The notes: generated by a model from the sequence alone, not told the origin. Counted from the stretch's first letter, positions 32,382 to 41,195 are shown. The stretch: 64,000 bases of DNA from Epilithonimonas sp. JDS (GCF_021261315.1 NZ_JAJSAX010000002.1:558001-622000), one strand, 5' to 3'. Made by a program: numbers and translations.

Positions 32382-32410
32382 AAACCTTTTGGAAAGACAA
32401 AAGGTTTTTT
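32382..32410 (+). terminator. Terminator between the two PLP-enzyme genes
   Basis: Stem aaacctttt/aaaaggttt (9 bp), loop ggaaagac, then a T run. It lies 18 bp after the stop at 32364 and overlaps a possible earlier start (32389) of the next gene, which is one reason for starting that gene at 32440. It could give partial read-through. Confidence 0.75.
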
Positions 32411-32439
32411 CAGTAAATCAAAAAATATCAGTTAGAAAA

Positions 32440-33711
32440 ATGGACATTTTTGAAAGAATAAAACAGAATCCAGGTCCTTTGGGACAATTTGCAGATTATG
32501 CAGAAGGCTATTATATTTTCCCACGATTGGAAGGCCCAATTGGTCCGAGAATGAAGTTCCAAGGTAAGGAAGTGATCTTCTGGAGCGCAAATGATTATTT
32601 AGGACTTTGCAACCATCCGGAAGTTCTTGAAGCCGATGCGAAAGCCGCTGCAGAGTACGGTATGTTTTATCCAATGGGCGCTAGAGCAATGTCTGGCGAG
32701 ACCGATCAGCATTTGCAGTTGGAGAGAGAATTGGCAGAATTTGTTCAGAAAGAATCAGCTTATCTATTGAATTTCGGTTATCAAGGAATGGTGTCTTGCA
32801 TCGATGCTTTGGTTTCCAGAAATGACGTGATCGTTTACGATGTAGATTCTCACGCTTGTATTGTTGACGGCGTAAGATTGCACTCTGGAAAACGTTTCAC
32901 TTACAGACACAACGATATCGCTAGTCTTGAAAAAAACCTTCAGAGAGCTCAAAAAGTGACTGAAGAAACTGGAGGTGGAATTCTTGTAATTACCGAAGGT
33001 GTTTTCGGGATGAGAGGTCAGCAAGGGAAATTGAAAGAGATCATTGCGCTTAAAGAAAAATATGGTTTCAGAATTTTGGTGGATGATGCGCACGGATTTG
33101 GGACACTTGGCGCAACTGGCGCTGGTGCTGGAGAAGAGCAAGGTTGCCAAGACGAGATCGATGTTTATTTCTCTACTTTCGCTAAATCTATGGCTGGTTT
33201 CGGAGCGTTCCTTGCAGGAAACAAAGAAATTATTCGTTATCTGAAATTCAACCTTAGATCTCAGATCTTTGCAAAATCTTTGACAATGCCAATGGTGATT
33301 GGAGGTTTGAAGAGATTGGAACTTCTGAGATCAAGACCAGAAATCAAAGCAAAACTTTGGGAAAATGTTGAAAAACTTCAAGGTGGACTTAAGAAGATCG
33401 GATACAATCTTGGAGATACAAACACTTGTGTAACGCCTGTTTTCATCCAGGGAGGTCCTGTAGAGGCTATGCATTTGGCGAAAGATTTGAGAGAAAATTA
33501 TGGTATTTTCACATCCGTTGTTTCTTATCCCGTGATTCCAAAAGGAATGATCCTGCTAAGGTTGATTCCAACTGCATCTCACACCGATGCTGAGATCAAT
33601 GAAACTTTGACCGCTTTCGAAGCTATTTATGAAAAACTAGCAAACGGTTACTACAAAGATTTGGCAGACCAGCAAATGAAAGAACAGAACTTGCAGTTTA
33701 AAGAGATTTAA
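32440..33711 (+). CDS. Alpha-oxoamine synthase (SPT/KBL-like; candidate cysteate fatty acyltransferase)
   Basis: This 423-residue fold-type I PLP enzyme belongs to the alpha-oxoamine synthase family (serine palmitoyltransferase, 2-amino-3-ketobutyrate CoA ligase, BioF), which condenses an amino acid with an acyl thioester. Key residues are His138 in DSHACIVDG, the Asp/His pair in LVDDAHGFG (215-218) and the PLP lysine Lys249 in STFAKSMAGFG. The start at 32440 (MDIFERIKQNPGPLG) is preferred over 32389, which lies within the terminator hairpin. The neighbour is a cysteine-synthase-like enzyme, so the enzyme may join cysteate to a branched fatty acyl group in sulfonolipid (capnine, sulfobacin) synthesis; serine palmitoyltransferase is the alternative. 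Confidence 0.85.
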   Translation: MDIFERIKQNPGPLGQFADYAEGYYIFPRLEGPIGPRMKFQGKEVIFWSANDYLGLCNHPEVLEADAKAAAEYGMFYPMGARAMSGETDQHLQLERELAEFVQKESAYLLNFGYQGMVSCIDALVSRNDVIVYDVDSHACIVDGVRLHSGKRFTYRHNDIASLEKNLQRAQKVTEETGGGILVITEGVFGMRGQQGKLKEIIALKEKYGFRILVDDAHGFGTLGATGAGAGEEQGCQDEIDVYFSTFAKSMAGFGAFLAGNKEIIRYLKFNLRSQIFAKSLTMPMVIGGLKRLELLRSRPEIKAKLWENVEKLQGGLKKIGYNLGDTNTCVTPVFIQGGPVEAMHLAKDLRENYGIFTSVVSYPVIPKGMILLRLIPTASHTDAEINETLTAFEAIYEKLANGYYKDLADQQMKEQNLQFKEI

Positions 33712-33732
33712 AACTCTTAAATTCAACATAAC

Positions 33733-33769
33733 AAAAGCCTTTCGGAGTTAAAACTTTGAAAGGCTTTTT
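33733..33769 (+). terminator. Intrinsic terminator after the oxoamine synthase gene
   Basis: Stem aaaagcctttc/gaaaggctttt (11 bp) with a 14-nt loop, followed by T. It is 22 bp after the stop at 33711. Confidence 0.85.
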
Positions 33770-34015
33770 GATTTACTATTGATAAGATGATTCACTAAAA
33801 ATCAGTATTATGATGCGATTGGAACAAAATTTAAAAAAAATTTTTTTACTATCGGTAGTAGATTTTATAAACAAAAAGATAGGATCCAGAATATAATAGA
33901 TAAACCTGTACAAGTTGCTTTACTTATCAGGTAAGAGGGTAAAATCTTTTGCGGAAACAATTATAATTTTAGTTTTATTAATATTATCAAAATTGCAATT
34001 TGATCATTCTTAAAA
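33770..34015. other. Intergenic stretch between convergent genes, no gene seen
   Basis: The gap of 304 bp between the stops at 33711 and 34016 holds the terminator above and then AT-rich DNA with no open frame of note. A near-palindrome actatcggtagt lies around 33848-33860. No RNA or repeat family was recognised. Confidence 0.6.
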
Positions 34016-36832
34016 TCAAAAAACCCCACGTCGCAGATTATTAATCAACGCCCCAAGATTCAGGACCAAAGTGTAACGGATTCTGTAACCATAATCTTTG
34101 AACGATGGCTCAAAGCCTAAACTGGATGCAATTGGAAAATACACTTCTAAGAAATCAGGGACGACTTTTACCTTGATGCCGGAATCCCAAATGAACTTTG
34201 CTGCGTGATTTTTGTTCTTGTAAACACCACCATCTGCGTACAGATTGAACCATTTCCAAAGATGAGAATCGACATTCACACTCGTGATGAATTGATTGAC
34301 CGAAGTATTGAATAATGATTTAAAACCACCTTCTGCCAAAATAAACTGCTGCGAAAGAATCCCTGAAGTGGCACTTTGTCCCAGCAATCCGTAAGAAAAT
34401 GAGTAATTGGAAACGCGCGAAATCCCGTAATTGAAAAGATTATTTTTCGTTTCGTTTTTTACAAAATAGCCTGCAAACCAGCGAAAACTGATCTTTTTAT
34501 TTTTAGCAAATTCCCAGCGGTAAAAGGCTTCGGCAGAAATCTTCTGGAAATCTTCCATCCACTGGATATTGGTGCTGATGTATTTCTCGTGGATCAGTCG
34601 GTTGTCCGAGTACGCATAACCGACATTCCAAAGGTTGTATTTTTCATATTCGTTATTGAGAATTCTGATCGGCGACAGTTCACGCTCATAATAATTGTAA
34701 GAAAAATAAAGACTTCTGCCAATCGCACTTCTTGGATTTTTATTAAAGTTCAATGAAGTTGATGCCCCAAATTTCTTATAAGCCAAATCATTATCATAAT
34801 GAAAATAAGATCCCGACACGCCGAAATTCCAACTTCTGAAAAAACTGTCAGGCGGTAAAATTGAATATCCCAAACCGGCAGAACCAGTCAGTTTTCCTGT
34901 TCCGGAACTGTAATAGGGCGTCACGGAATAGTCAAATTTCTGATCAAATATTCCCTGATTTTTAAAATTCATTCCAAATAGAACTTTGTCATACGCATTG
35001 AAAGTAAGTCTTGGCGTAATGAAAATCTCATTGTATTCCGGATTCTGAATGTCTTTGATCAGCTTGAAACGGATCTTTTTCATATTGGAAAAAATCCCTT
35101 TTGTGTATATGTAATTATCTCTAAAGTTGGTTTCAGGAAAGATATAATCATCATTCAAAACAATTTTGTCAACCTGGTTTGATGGGACGGAAATAGTGTC
35201 TTTCTTTCGGTCATTTCCATCCTTCCAATAAGTCGTTTTCTCGCTTGCTTTGGTTTCTGTTTCAATTTTTAAAGGAATAATCTGGTTGTTGTTTTTATGA
35301 ATATTAACCAGATAATTTTCTTTTTCATTATCAAAATTTTTAAGATTGAAATTGATTCTGTGTTTCTCGGCCATCATTTGTTTCAGAAAAACTGACTTTC
35401 CCTGACTCTGATTTTCAAGGGCTTTCAGGAAGTCATTGCCGGCTATTTTGTTTTGATAATTTGAAGAAAAATATTGTTTTAAAAAAGTATCAAAAGAATC
35501 CGTTCCCTGATATTCGGAAATGTAATTTAGGAGACTTCCTGTCTCAAACTGACTGATAGCCGTCGTATTGAAGTTGCTCAACTCATAGAAAGGCGTGTCG
35601 ATTTTCTGATCCAGATTCTGAGTATAAATATAATGATACGCCAATCCATAACGTTCATTCAGTTTAAGTTTTGAAGCGTGAAATATTTTTAATGGTTTGA
35701 TTCCGAAGATATTGGCATTATCTGCAAGATTTCCAATGAGTTTGTGGTTTGGATAATTTTGTTTGAGATATTGGATTTCCAGATACGACTTCAATCCATT
35801 TTTCAGCCAGTGATCTTTTGTTTTATCAATCACAAAATATTCATCCATCACTTTTTTGGAAATGGTGCTGAAATAATCCAAATCTGTCTTTTCATAATCC
35901 GTAAACATCTGGAATTTGAATTTCCAGAATTTGATATCATCAATGCCGATAAACTCCTCCTTCTTCATAAACTTATCAGTGATGAAAAGCTTTTCGGGAA
36001 GATTTCCGGTTTTTGATTTGATGAATGTGAGATTGTTCGTCAAAACAGAATTCAATATCTGACGTTGATATTCCGTAGGTTGATAGCCCAAATCGACTTT
36101 CACATTTTGTCCGTCGATATTTAACGAAAAATCAGGATATATTTCTCTTGAGATTTGAAATTCGGGATCGTTGACAGATTTTCCTTCAAATTGAAACTCA
36201 TTGTTCTGAGGAAGATTGGAATAGATTTTCCAATTCTCGGGGATTTCAAAATTAACCTTCCAAAATGAGCCTGCGTTGGCAGTTTCCTCAGTATCACGAT
36301 AGAAAGAATTGCTTTGATTTTCATCCTCAAAAGTCTCTGGAACCAGGAAAAAGTATTTCAAAAGAATATGATTGGTGTTGATTCCATATCCCGTAAATCT
36401 TGCGTCAGGAAGCTTAATCTGATATTTTAAATTAATGGTAATACTTTCGCCTGGTTTCAAACTTTCAGAAAGCGGAATGAAGATATTTTCCTGCTTTGTG
36501 TTCAGGATTTCGGAAAAGTTGTTGTTGTAAGAGTATTGCAGACTTTCCAGTTTTCCCAGCTGATCGTCTTTAGCAAAGTAAAGATCACTTTTACGGTCTT
36601 CAATCTTGCGTTTAAGAAGTGGCGTTTTCCTTTTCTGATATGCCGAAACCCAATTCAAAAGCTTGATTTGATTAATGGATTTCTGATGCGGATTATGATA
36701 AACCAAGGTCTGTTCTACCGAAATCGATTTCTGATCGTCATTCAGTTTGACATTCAACCGAATGCTGTCTTGCTGAGCCATCGCCCAGAAATTAAAGAAA
36801 AACGAAACCAGGACACAAAAAAGACGCTTCAT
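34016..36832 (-). CDS. Outer-membrane protein: inactive M1-peptidase-like domain plus beta barrel
   Basis: This 938-residue exported protein has a signal peptide (MKRLFCVLVSFFFNFWAMAQ). The first ~560 residues follow the layout of the M1 aminopeptidase-like proteins of Bacteroidota (beta-rich N-terminal domain, then a helical part with KDHWLKNGLKSYLEIQYLKQ, where active enzymes have the glutamate zinc ligand). But the HExxH zinc motif is missing; the equivalent stretch reads ISKKVMDEYFVI. So the peptidase site looks dead. The C-terminal third (~590-938) is a beta barrel with aromatic strands (GSYFHYDNDLAYKKFGAS, GYRIRYTLVLNLG). The start at 36832 fits the signal peptide; a TTG three codons earlier is less likely. 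It is followed by no clear terminator. Confidence 0.75.
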   Translation of the reverse strand: MKRLFCVLVSFFFNFWAMAQQDSIRLNVKLNDDQKSISVEQTLVYHNPHQKSINQIKLLNWVSAYQKRKTPLLKRKIEDRKSDLYFAKDDQLGKLESLQYSYNNNFSEILNTKQENIFIPLSESLKPGESITINLKYQIKLPDARFTGYGINTNHILLKYFFLVPETFEDENQSNSFYRDTEETANAGSFWKVNFEIPENWKIYSNLPQNNEFQFEGKSVNDPEFQISREIYPDFSLNIDGQNVKVDLGYQPTEYQRQILNSVLTNNLTFIKSKTGNLPEKLFITDKFMKKEEFIGIDDIKFWKFKFQMFTDYEKTDLDYFSTISKKVMDEYFVIDKTKDHWLKNGLKSYLEIQYLKQNYPNHKLIGNLADNANIFGIKPLKIFHASKLKLNERYGLAYHYIYTQNLDQKIDTPFYELSNFNTTAISQFETGSLLNYISEYQGTDSFDTFLKQYFSSNYQNKIAGNDFLKALENQSQGKSVFLKQMMAEKHRINFNLKNFDNEKENYLVNIHKNNNQIIPLKIETETKASEKTTYWKDGNDRKKDTISVPSNQVDKIVLNDDYIFPETNFRDNYIYTKGIFSNMKKIRFKLIKDIQNPEYNEIFITPRLTFNAYDKVLFGMNFKNQGIFDQKFDYSVTPYYSSGTGKLTGSAGLGYSILPPDSFFRSWNFGVSGSYFHYDNDLAYKKFGASTSLNFNKNPRSAIGRSLYFSYNYYERELSPIRILNNEYEKYNLWNVGYAYSDNRLIHEKYISTNIQWMEDFQKISAEAFYRWEFAKNKKISFRWFAGYFVKNETKNNLFNYGISRVSNYSFSYGLLGQSATSGILSQQFILAEGGFKSLFNTSVNQFITSVNVDSHLWKWFNLYADGGVYKNKNHAAKFIWDSGIKVKVVPDFLEVYFPIASSLGFEPSFKDYGYRIRYTLVLNLGALINNLRRGVF

Positions 36833-37040
36833 CAGGAACAATCAGTACTTATCAAAACTACTAATTTTTTCTTGATGTAATGCGATTTATAATTGTTAAA
36901 GTTTTTTGTTCCTACTAACGTTGTCAATCTGAGGTTTTCGAAGAGATATAATAATGGAAGCAACGCTTTTTCTTTATAAATGTATTATGTCGAGTTTATA
37001 AAAAAGATAATTGCAAATGTACAATCTCAGACTGAAAAAA

Positions 37041-37080
37041 ATGGAAAAACCCTTTCAGAGTTCAAAACACTGAAAGGGTT
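37041..37080 (-). terminator. Intrinsic terminator of the UMP synthase gene
   Basis: Stem aaccctttcag/ctgaaagggtt (11 bp perfect), 11-nt loop. On the minus strand it is followed by T-rich sequence. It is 24 bp past the stop. Confidence 0.85.
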
Positions 37081-37103
37081 ATAATAAGAATATTTATATT
37101 TTT

Positions 37104-38462
37104 TTACAGCGTTTCCAAATACGCCTTCCAACCTTCGTTTTTATAACGCAAAGCTTCCTGCTCCGGTTCTTCGGATTTGTAAATGCCACGTCCAACGATG
37201 ATAAAATCGGTTCCGTAATTTTTGATGACGTGTTCCGGAGAATTGTATTGCTGACCTTTGTCATCCCCAGTTTCTCCAAGATTGACGCCAGGCGTAAACA
37301 ATAAAAGTTGGTCAGAAATCTCATTTTGAGCCACGCAACCGATAATGCTTGGATGACTTTCAATCACTTTAAGCGCTTCTTCGCGGTAATGAGAATCGGT
37401 CAAAGTTCCTTTGGAAGACATTCCTAAGATTGCGACGACGCCAACATTCATAAAGCAATCCAAACTCTTGCTTCCGCCGATAACGTGAGAAGTTACGAGA
37501 TCTGCCCAATTGGAGATCTTGTAAGTTCCATAAGAAAATTGCAGTTCCTGCGTGTTTCCGATGTCAGCAAACTTGCGGTCTTCCATCAAGAGGAAGTTGT
37601 GTTTCGTTGCCAAATCCTTCAATGGAAGAATGGTTTCGTCGGCATCAAAATCATTCAGAATATCGATGTGCGTTTTCAAGGCCACAATGTGAGGACCAAC
37701 AAAATCTGCGAACTCCAATAATTCTTTTGTAGTAATGAAATCTGCAGACGCAATGAGGTTTGACCTTTTTTCAATCGCAATTTCAAGGATTTTCTTGGCG
37801 AAAGAATGTTCGGCAACTTCCAATTTTTGCTCGTAGGACAATCGTTTTTTCTCTTCGAAAACTACTTGATTTCCACTCACAAAATCCTGGATTCTAGCCA
37901 CTTCATCCTCATCGATATAATTCACTTCTCTCAAGATTTCAACGACTTCAGTAATATTGAAGAGTGAATGCACTTTGTAACCTTTGGCTTCCAATTTTTC
38001 TTTTCCGCCTTGTTGTCTGTCCAAAACCACAACGATGTCGGAAACTTTGATACCTTCATTTTCTACCTCGTCAATGGTTTCTACAAGTGATTTTCCGGAA
38101 GTAATAACATCCTCTACTAATAAGCAGTTTTGTCCTTTCTCATAAATGCCTTCAATCAGTTTTTTGGTGCCGTAAGCTTTAGCTTCTTTTCTTTTGATTA
38201 TCAATGGGATAAAACTTTCCAAAGACATTGCTGTCGCCATTGGAAGTGCAGCGTAAGGAACACCACAAATGATATCAAAATTATCCAAAGGAAGCATTTC
38301 CAAAAGATAATTGGCCAATTTTTTCAAGATCTTTGGGTCAGACGCGAGCGGACGAAGATCCACGTAAAACGGACTTTCAATCCCGCTTTTCAGTGTGAAA
38401 CGCCCAAATTTGATGATCCCAAGTTTGTAACACTCGAGGAAGAATTCTTTTTTACTTTCCAT
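37104..38462 (-). CDS. Bifunctional UMP synthase (orotate phosphoribosyltransferase and OMP decarboxylase)
   Basis: This 452-residue fusion catalyses the last two steps of UMP synthesis. Residues 1-205 are orotate phosphoribosyltransferase, with the PRPP-binding loop LLVEDVITSGKSL at 114-126 and RKEAKAYGTKK at 91-101. Residues ~210-452 are OMP decarboxylase with Lys263 in ALKTHIDILNDF and the catalytic tetrad segment MEDRKFADIGNT (Asp295, Lys297, Asp300), then GRGIYKS. The decarboxylase is of the eukaryotic type (EDRKFADIGNT and LKTHxDILNDF are those of human and yeast enzymes; most bacteria have a different DxKxxDI version), and the domain order is that of human UMPS. It is a single-gene transcript with its own promoter and terminator. 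Confidence 0.93.
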   Translation of the reverse strand: MESKKEFFLECYKLGIIKFGRFTLKSGIESPFYVDLRPLASDPKILKKLANYLLEMLPLDNFDIICGVPYAALPMATAMSLESFIPLIIKRKEAKAYGTKKLIEGIYEKGQNCLLVEDVITSGKSLVETIDEVENEGIKVSDIVVVLDRQQGGKEKLEAKGYKVHSLFNITEVVEILREVNYIDEDEVARIQDFVSGNQVVFEEKKRLSYEQKLEVAEHSFAKKILEIAIEKRSNLIASADFITTKELLEFADFVGPHIVALKTHIDILNDFDADETILPLKDLATKHNFLLMEDRKFADIGNTQELQFSYGTYKISNWADLVTSHVIGGSKSLDCFMNVGVVAILGMSSKGTLTDSHYREEALKVIESHPSIIGCVAQNEISDQLLLFTPGVNLGETGDDKGQQYNSPEHVIKNYGTDFIIVGRGIYKSEEPEQEALRYKNEGWKAYLETL

Positions 38463-38482
38463 TTACTTTTCTTAGATTTCTA

Positions 38483-38512
38483 CAAATTTAAGGCTATTTT
38501 TTAAACCACAAA
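38483..38512 (-). promoter_or_regulatory. Promoter of the UMP synthase gene
   Basis: On the minus strand, TTTG (38509-38512), 18-nt spacer, TAAATTTG (38483-38490): a full match to the Bacteroidota -33/-7 consensus, with the start codon 21 bp downstream. The -33 TTTG lies inside the left end of inverted-repeat element C. Confidence 0.55.
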
Positions 38513-38642
38513 AGGCACAAAAGCTATAGTTATTTCTAAGTTTATCAAAAGTGCAAAAAAGCAAAAGGTTTTGCAAGTCAGCTTTTTTGCTCTCTTAAAA
38601 GTTTTGCATTTTAAATTTTCTATTGTGACTTTTGTGGTTTAA
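38502..38642. repeat. Inverted-repeat element C (MITE-like)
   Basis: The ends at 38502-38523 (taaaccacaaaaggcacaa…) and 38621-38642 are reverse complements with two mismatches over 22 positions. An inner perfect 10-bp hairpin (gcaaaaaagc/gcttttttgc) lies around 38552-38591. The terminus resembles that of elements at 1813 and 5665 (aaccacatagacacatag). The right end supplies the stop codon of the tag gene; the left end supplies the -33 element of the UMP synthase promoter. Confidence 0.65.
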
Positions 38643-39190
38643 ATTTCTTTCCACTTCGGATTCACGGCAAAAATCTTTTCATTGATTTTACACTTCTCAG
38701 AATGCGCACCTTTCAAAAAACCAATGCTCATCAGGAATTCTCCAACAATTTCACCACCTGTAAACTTGAAAGTTTTTTTGAACAATTTTACCCATTCTTC
38801 CTTGGTTTTCGGATGGTGATGTTCCAGCCATTTTTCGAAAGAACCAAATTCCTTTTTCAATTCCAAAATGGTTTTCGCATTTTCAATGGCAGCGTTTACT
38901 TTTAATTTATTTCGGATGATTCCAGGGTCGGACAACAATCTTTCGCGGTCTTTTTCCGTGTAAGCCGCAATTTTTTCGATACTGAAATTGCTGTAAGCTT
39001 TTCGGAAAGAATCTTCCTTTTTCAAAATCGTTTCCCAGCTCAATCCAGCTTGGTTGATTTCCATTATTAATCTTCCGAAAAGTTCATCATCATTATGAAT
39101 CGGAAAACCATAATGGTTGTCGTGGTAATTTTTGTGCAATGCTTTTCTTTCTTCCGGTTGCATTGTTTCTATGGCGGCGCAATATGACAT
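38639..39190 (-). CDS. tag: DNA-3-methyladenine glycosylase I
   Basis: This 183-residue Tag removes 3-methyladenine from alkylated DNA in base-excision repair. It has the family block NYHDNHYGFP (21-30), INQAGLSWETILKK (45-58; the catalytic Glu is Glu44), and zinc ligands Cys4, His23, His163 and Cys167 in the MSYC start and the GAHSEKC end. Length matches E. coli Tag (187). Its TAA stop is formed within the right end of an inverted-repeat element, suggesting that the last residues (PKWKEI) may have been altered by insertion. It is upstream of, and on the same strand as, the UMP synthase gene. Confidence 0.93.
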   Translation of the reverse strand: MSYCAAIETMQPEERKALHKNYHDNHYGFPIHNDDELFGRLIMEINQAGLSWETILKKEDSFRKAYSNFSIEKIAAYTEKDRERLLSDPGIIRNKLKVNAAIENAKTILELKKEFGSFEKWLEHHHPKTKEEWVKLFKKTFKFTGGEIVGEFLMSIGFLKGAHSEKCKINEKIFAVNPKWKEI

Positions 39191-39228
39191 TTTATGAGAT
39201 GTTAGATGTTAGGTTTTAGAAATTAGAT

Positions 39229-39549
39229 TTATTTGAATAGGTTTTCAGTTTTATTAAGGAACTTGTCCATTGTTACTTTGATATCGATGTCCATTCTGTC
39301 GGAAAGGTTGATGATCCACCAAATTGATTCAGCAAGTTTATGTTCCAATTCTTCATCAGAATTAGCTTTGGACCAAGTTTTCTCGTGAGACATTGTATTT
39401 CTTCCAACCAATCCTGCATCGGACAAAAATCCCAAAGCGTCCTGTTCTATTGTCCAGACTTTTCCGTTTTGTTTCAGTTCCAGCTCGTGGTATGATTTAC
39501 GGATTTTGATTGACCGTTCTATGATTTCATTAAAATTATCATTTGTCAT
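39229..39549 (-). CDS. MazG-like protein
   Basis: This is a 106-residue all-helical protein of the MazG-like (nucleotide pyrophosphohydrolase-related) type. The C-terminal block ELEHKLAESIWWIINLSDRMDID carries the ExxE…D pattern of metal-binding acidic residues in this superfamily. It would hydrolyse non-canonical NTPs or act as a dimeric regulator, but only the fold call is firm. It starts 39 bp upstream of tag on the same strand; the two are probably co-transcribed (a loosely related genome-maintenance pair). The gap holds a simple gttagatgttagg-type repeat. Confidence 0.8.
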   Translation of the reverse strand: MTNDNFNEIIERSIKIRKSYHELELKQNGKVWTIEQDALGFLSDAGLVGRNTMSHEKTWSKANSDEELEHKLAESIWWIINLSDRMDIDIKVTMDKFLNKTENLFK

Positions 39550-39643
39550 TTTTGTAATTATTTAAAACAAAAATACAAACAAAATTGATGGATTTAAGTT
39601 CCATTTTCTTAAAATCCTTATCTTCGTCCAAAGCTTTTTTAAA

Positions 39644-41179
39644 ATGTACAAATCACTATTTTCTTCCTTTTTCCTTTTCTCTTTCGTCTTGTTCAATGCT
39701 CAAATCGAGGAGAAAAAACTCGACGAACTGATTCAAAACTCTCTTAAAACATTTGACGTTCCAGGAATGTCGGTTGGGATTGTGAAAGATGGAAAAGTGA
39801 TTTATGCCAAAGGTTTCGGTGTTCGTTCGCTTAAAAATAATCAGCCAATGGACGAGAATACTTTGGTCGGAATTGCGTCTAACAGTAAAGGTTTCACTTG
39901 CACCGCTTTGGCGATTTTGGCAGATGAAGGCAAGATCAACTGGGACGACAAAGTCAGCAAATATATTCCGGAATTTCAAATGGCGGATCCTTACGTTTCT
40001 CAAAATGTGACCATCAAAGATTTGATAACGCACAGAGCTGGGCTTGGTTTAGGACAAGGTGATTTGATGTTTTTTCCAGAAGGCGGAAGTTTGACCGTGA
40101 ATGATATCGTCCATAATGTTCGATATTTGAAACCTGAAAATCCTTTCAGAACGACTTTGGATTACAATAATATAATGTTCATCGTTGCTGGTGAAGTAAT
40201 TCACAGGGTTTCTGGTTTGCAATGGGCAGATTTCATCGAGCAAAGAATTCTGAAACCTGTCGGAATGACTGCAAGTTTCGGCTCTTACAACCGAGCAAAA
40301 AATTCCCAAAATATCATCGATGCACACGCACCAGTGGATGGAAAAGCGATTGCGGTTCCACACGATTGGAACGAAACTGCGAATGCGGCAGGCGGGATTA
40401 TGAGCAACATCAAAGATATGACGACCTGGGCAGATTTCCTTCTGAATGGTTTTGTGACCAAAGATGGAAAACGCTTGGTTTCCGAGAAAAACGCGCACGA
40501 ACTTTGGAGCCTTCAGATTGCTGACAAAGTTGGAGCGACTTCGCCTTACGATACGAAGTTTTACGGTTATGGATTGGGTTGGTTTCTGAGCGATGTGAAA
40601 GGCCATTTGCAAGTTCAGCACAGCGGTGGTTTGATTGGAACGGTAACGCATTTTACCTTGATTCCGGATATGAAACTGGGAATCGTGGTTTTGACCAATC
40701 AACAATCTGGTGCCGCTTTTTCTACGATTACAAACTCGGTGAAAGACGCTTATTTGAAAGTTGAAAACCGTGATTGGCTGAAGCTTTATGGCGAGAGAAG
40801 CAAGAAAAATGACGAGCTTTTTGCAAAGCAGAAGAAAGAGATTTACGACAAAGCTTCGAAGTTCAAATCTGAGTTGAAAGATGACCAATTCATCGGTTGG
40901 TACAAAGACGAATGGTTTGGGATTGTTGAGGTATCCAAAGTTGGAAAAGGCTACAGAATTATCTCTAAATCTTCGCCAAGACTGAAAGGCGATTTGATTC
41001 CATATTCTGCCAATTCTTTTGTGGTGAAGTGGGATGATAGAAGCTATGATGCTGATTCTTTTTTCATTTTAAATTTTGATGAAAATGGAAAAGCCGTTTC
41101 TGCGAAGATGAAACCAATCTCCGATGTGACGGATTTTAGTTTTGATTTTGAGGATTTGGATTTGAAGAAGATTAATTAG
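39644..41179 (+). CDS. Secreted serine hydrolase (beta-lactamase/PBP-like)
   Basis: This 511-residue exported protein has a signal peptide to about residue 20 (LFNAQ). The serine hydrolase domain (~25-365) has the SxxK motif Ser79-N-S-Lys82 (IASNSKGF), the YxN motif in LDYNNIMFI, and the HxG third motif in QHSGGLIGT. An extra C-terminal domain (~400-511) of the DUF3471 type follows. Members are class C beta-lactamase-like peptidases or esterases, so a D-amino-acid peptidase role in the periplasm is likely. It is not expected to give antibiotic resistance from this evidence. It is a separate gene in its neighbourhood. Confidence 0.9.
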   Translation: MYKSLFSSFFLFSFVLFNAQIEEKKLDELIQNSLKTFDVPGMSVGIVKDGKVIYAKGFGVRSLKNNQPMDENTLVGIASNSKGFTCTALAILADEGKINWDDKVSKYIPEFQMADPYVSQNVTIKDLITHRAGLGLGQGDLMFFPEGGSLTVNDIVHNVRYLKPENPFRTTLDYNNIMFIVAGEVIHRVSGLQWADFIEQRILKPVGMTASFGSYNRAKNSQNIIDAHAPVDGKAIAVPHDWNETANAAGGIMSNIKDMTTWADFLLNGFVTKDGKRLVSEKNAHELWSLQIADKVGATSPYDTKFYGYGLGWFLSDVKGHLQVQHSGGLIGTVTHFTLIPDMKLGIVVLTNQQSGAAFSTITNSVKDAYLKVENRDWLKLYGERSKKNDELFAKQKKEIYDKASKFKSELKDDQFIGWYKDEWFGIVEVSKVGKGYRIISKSSPRLKGDLIPYSANSFVVKWDDRSYDADSFFILNFDENGKAVSAKMKPISDVTDFSFDFEDLDLKKIN

Positions 41180-41195
41180 AATTGAGATTATAAAA

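Noticed and set aside
40049-40888. 279-codon open frame on the minus strand opposite the serine hydrolase gene
   Set aside because: Antisense shadow of a well-supported gene; the translation has no recognisable motif and unusual composition.
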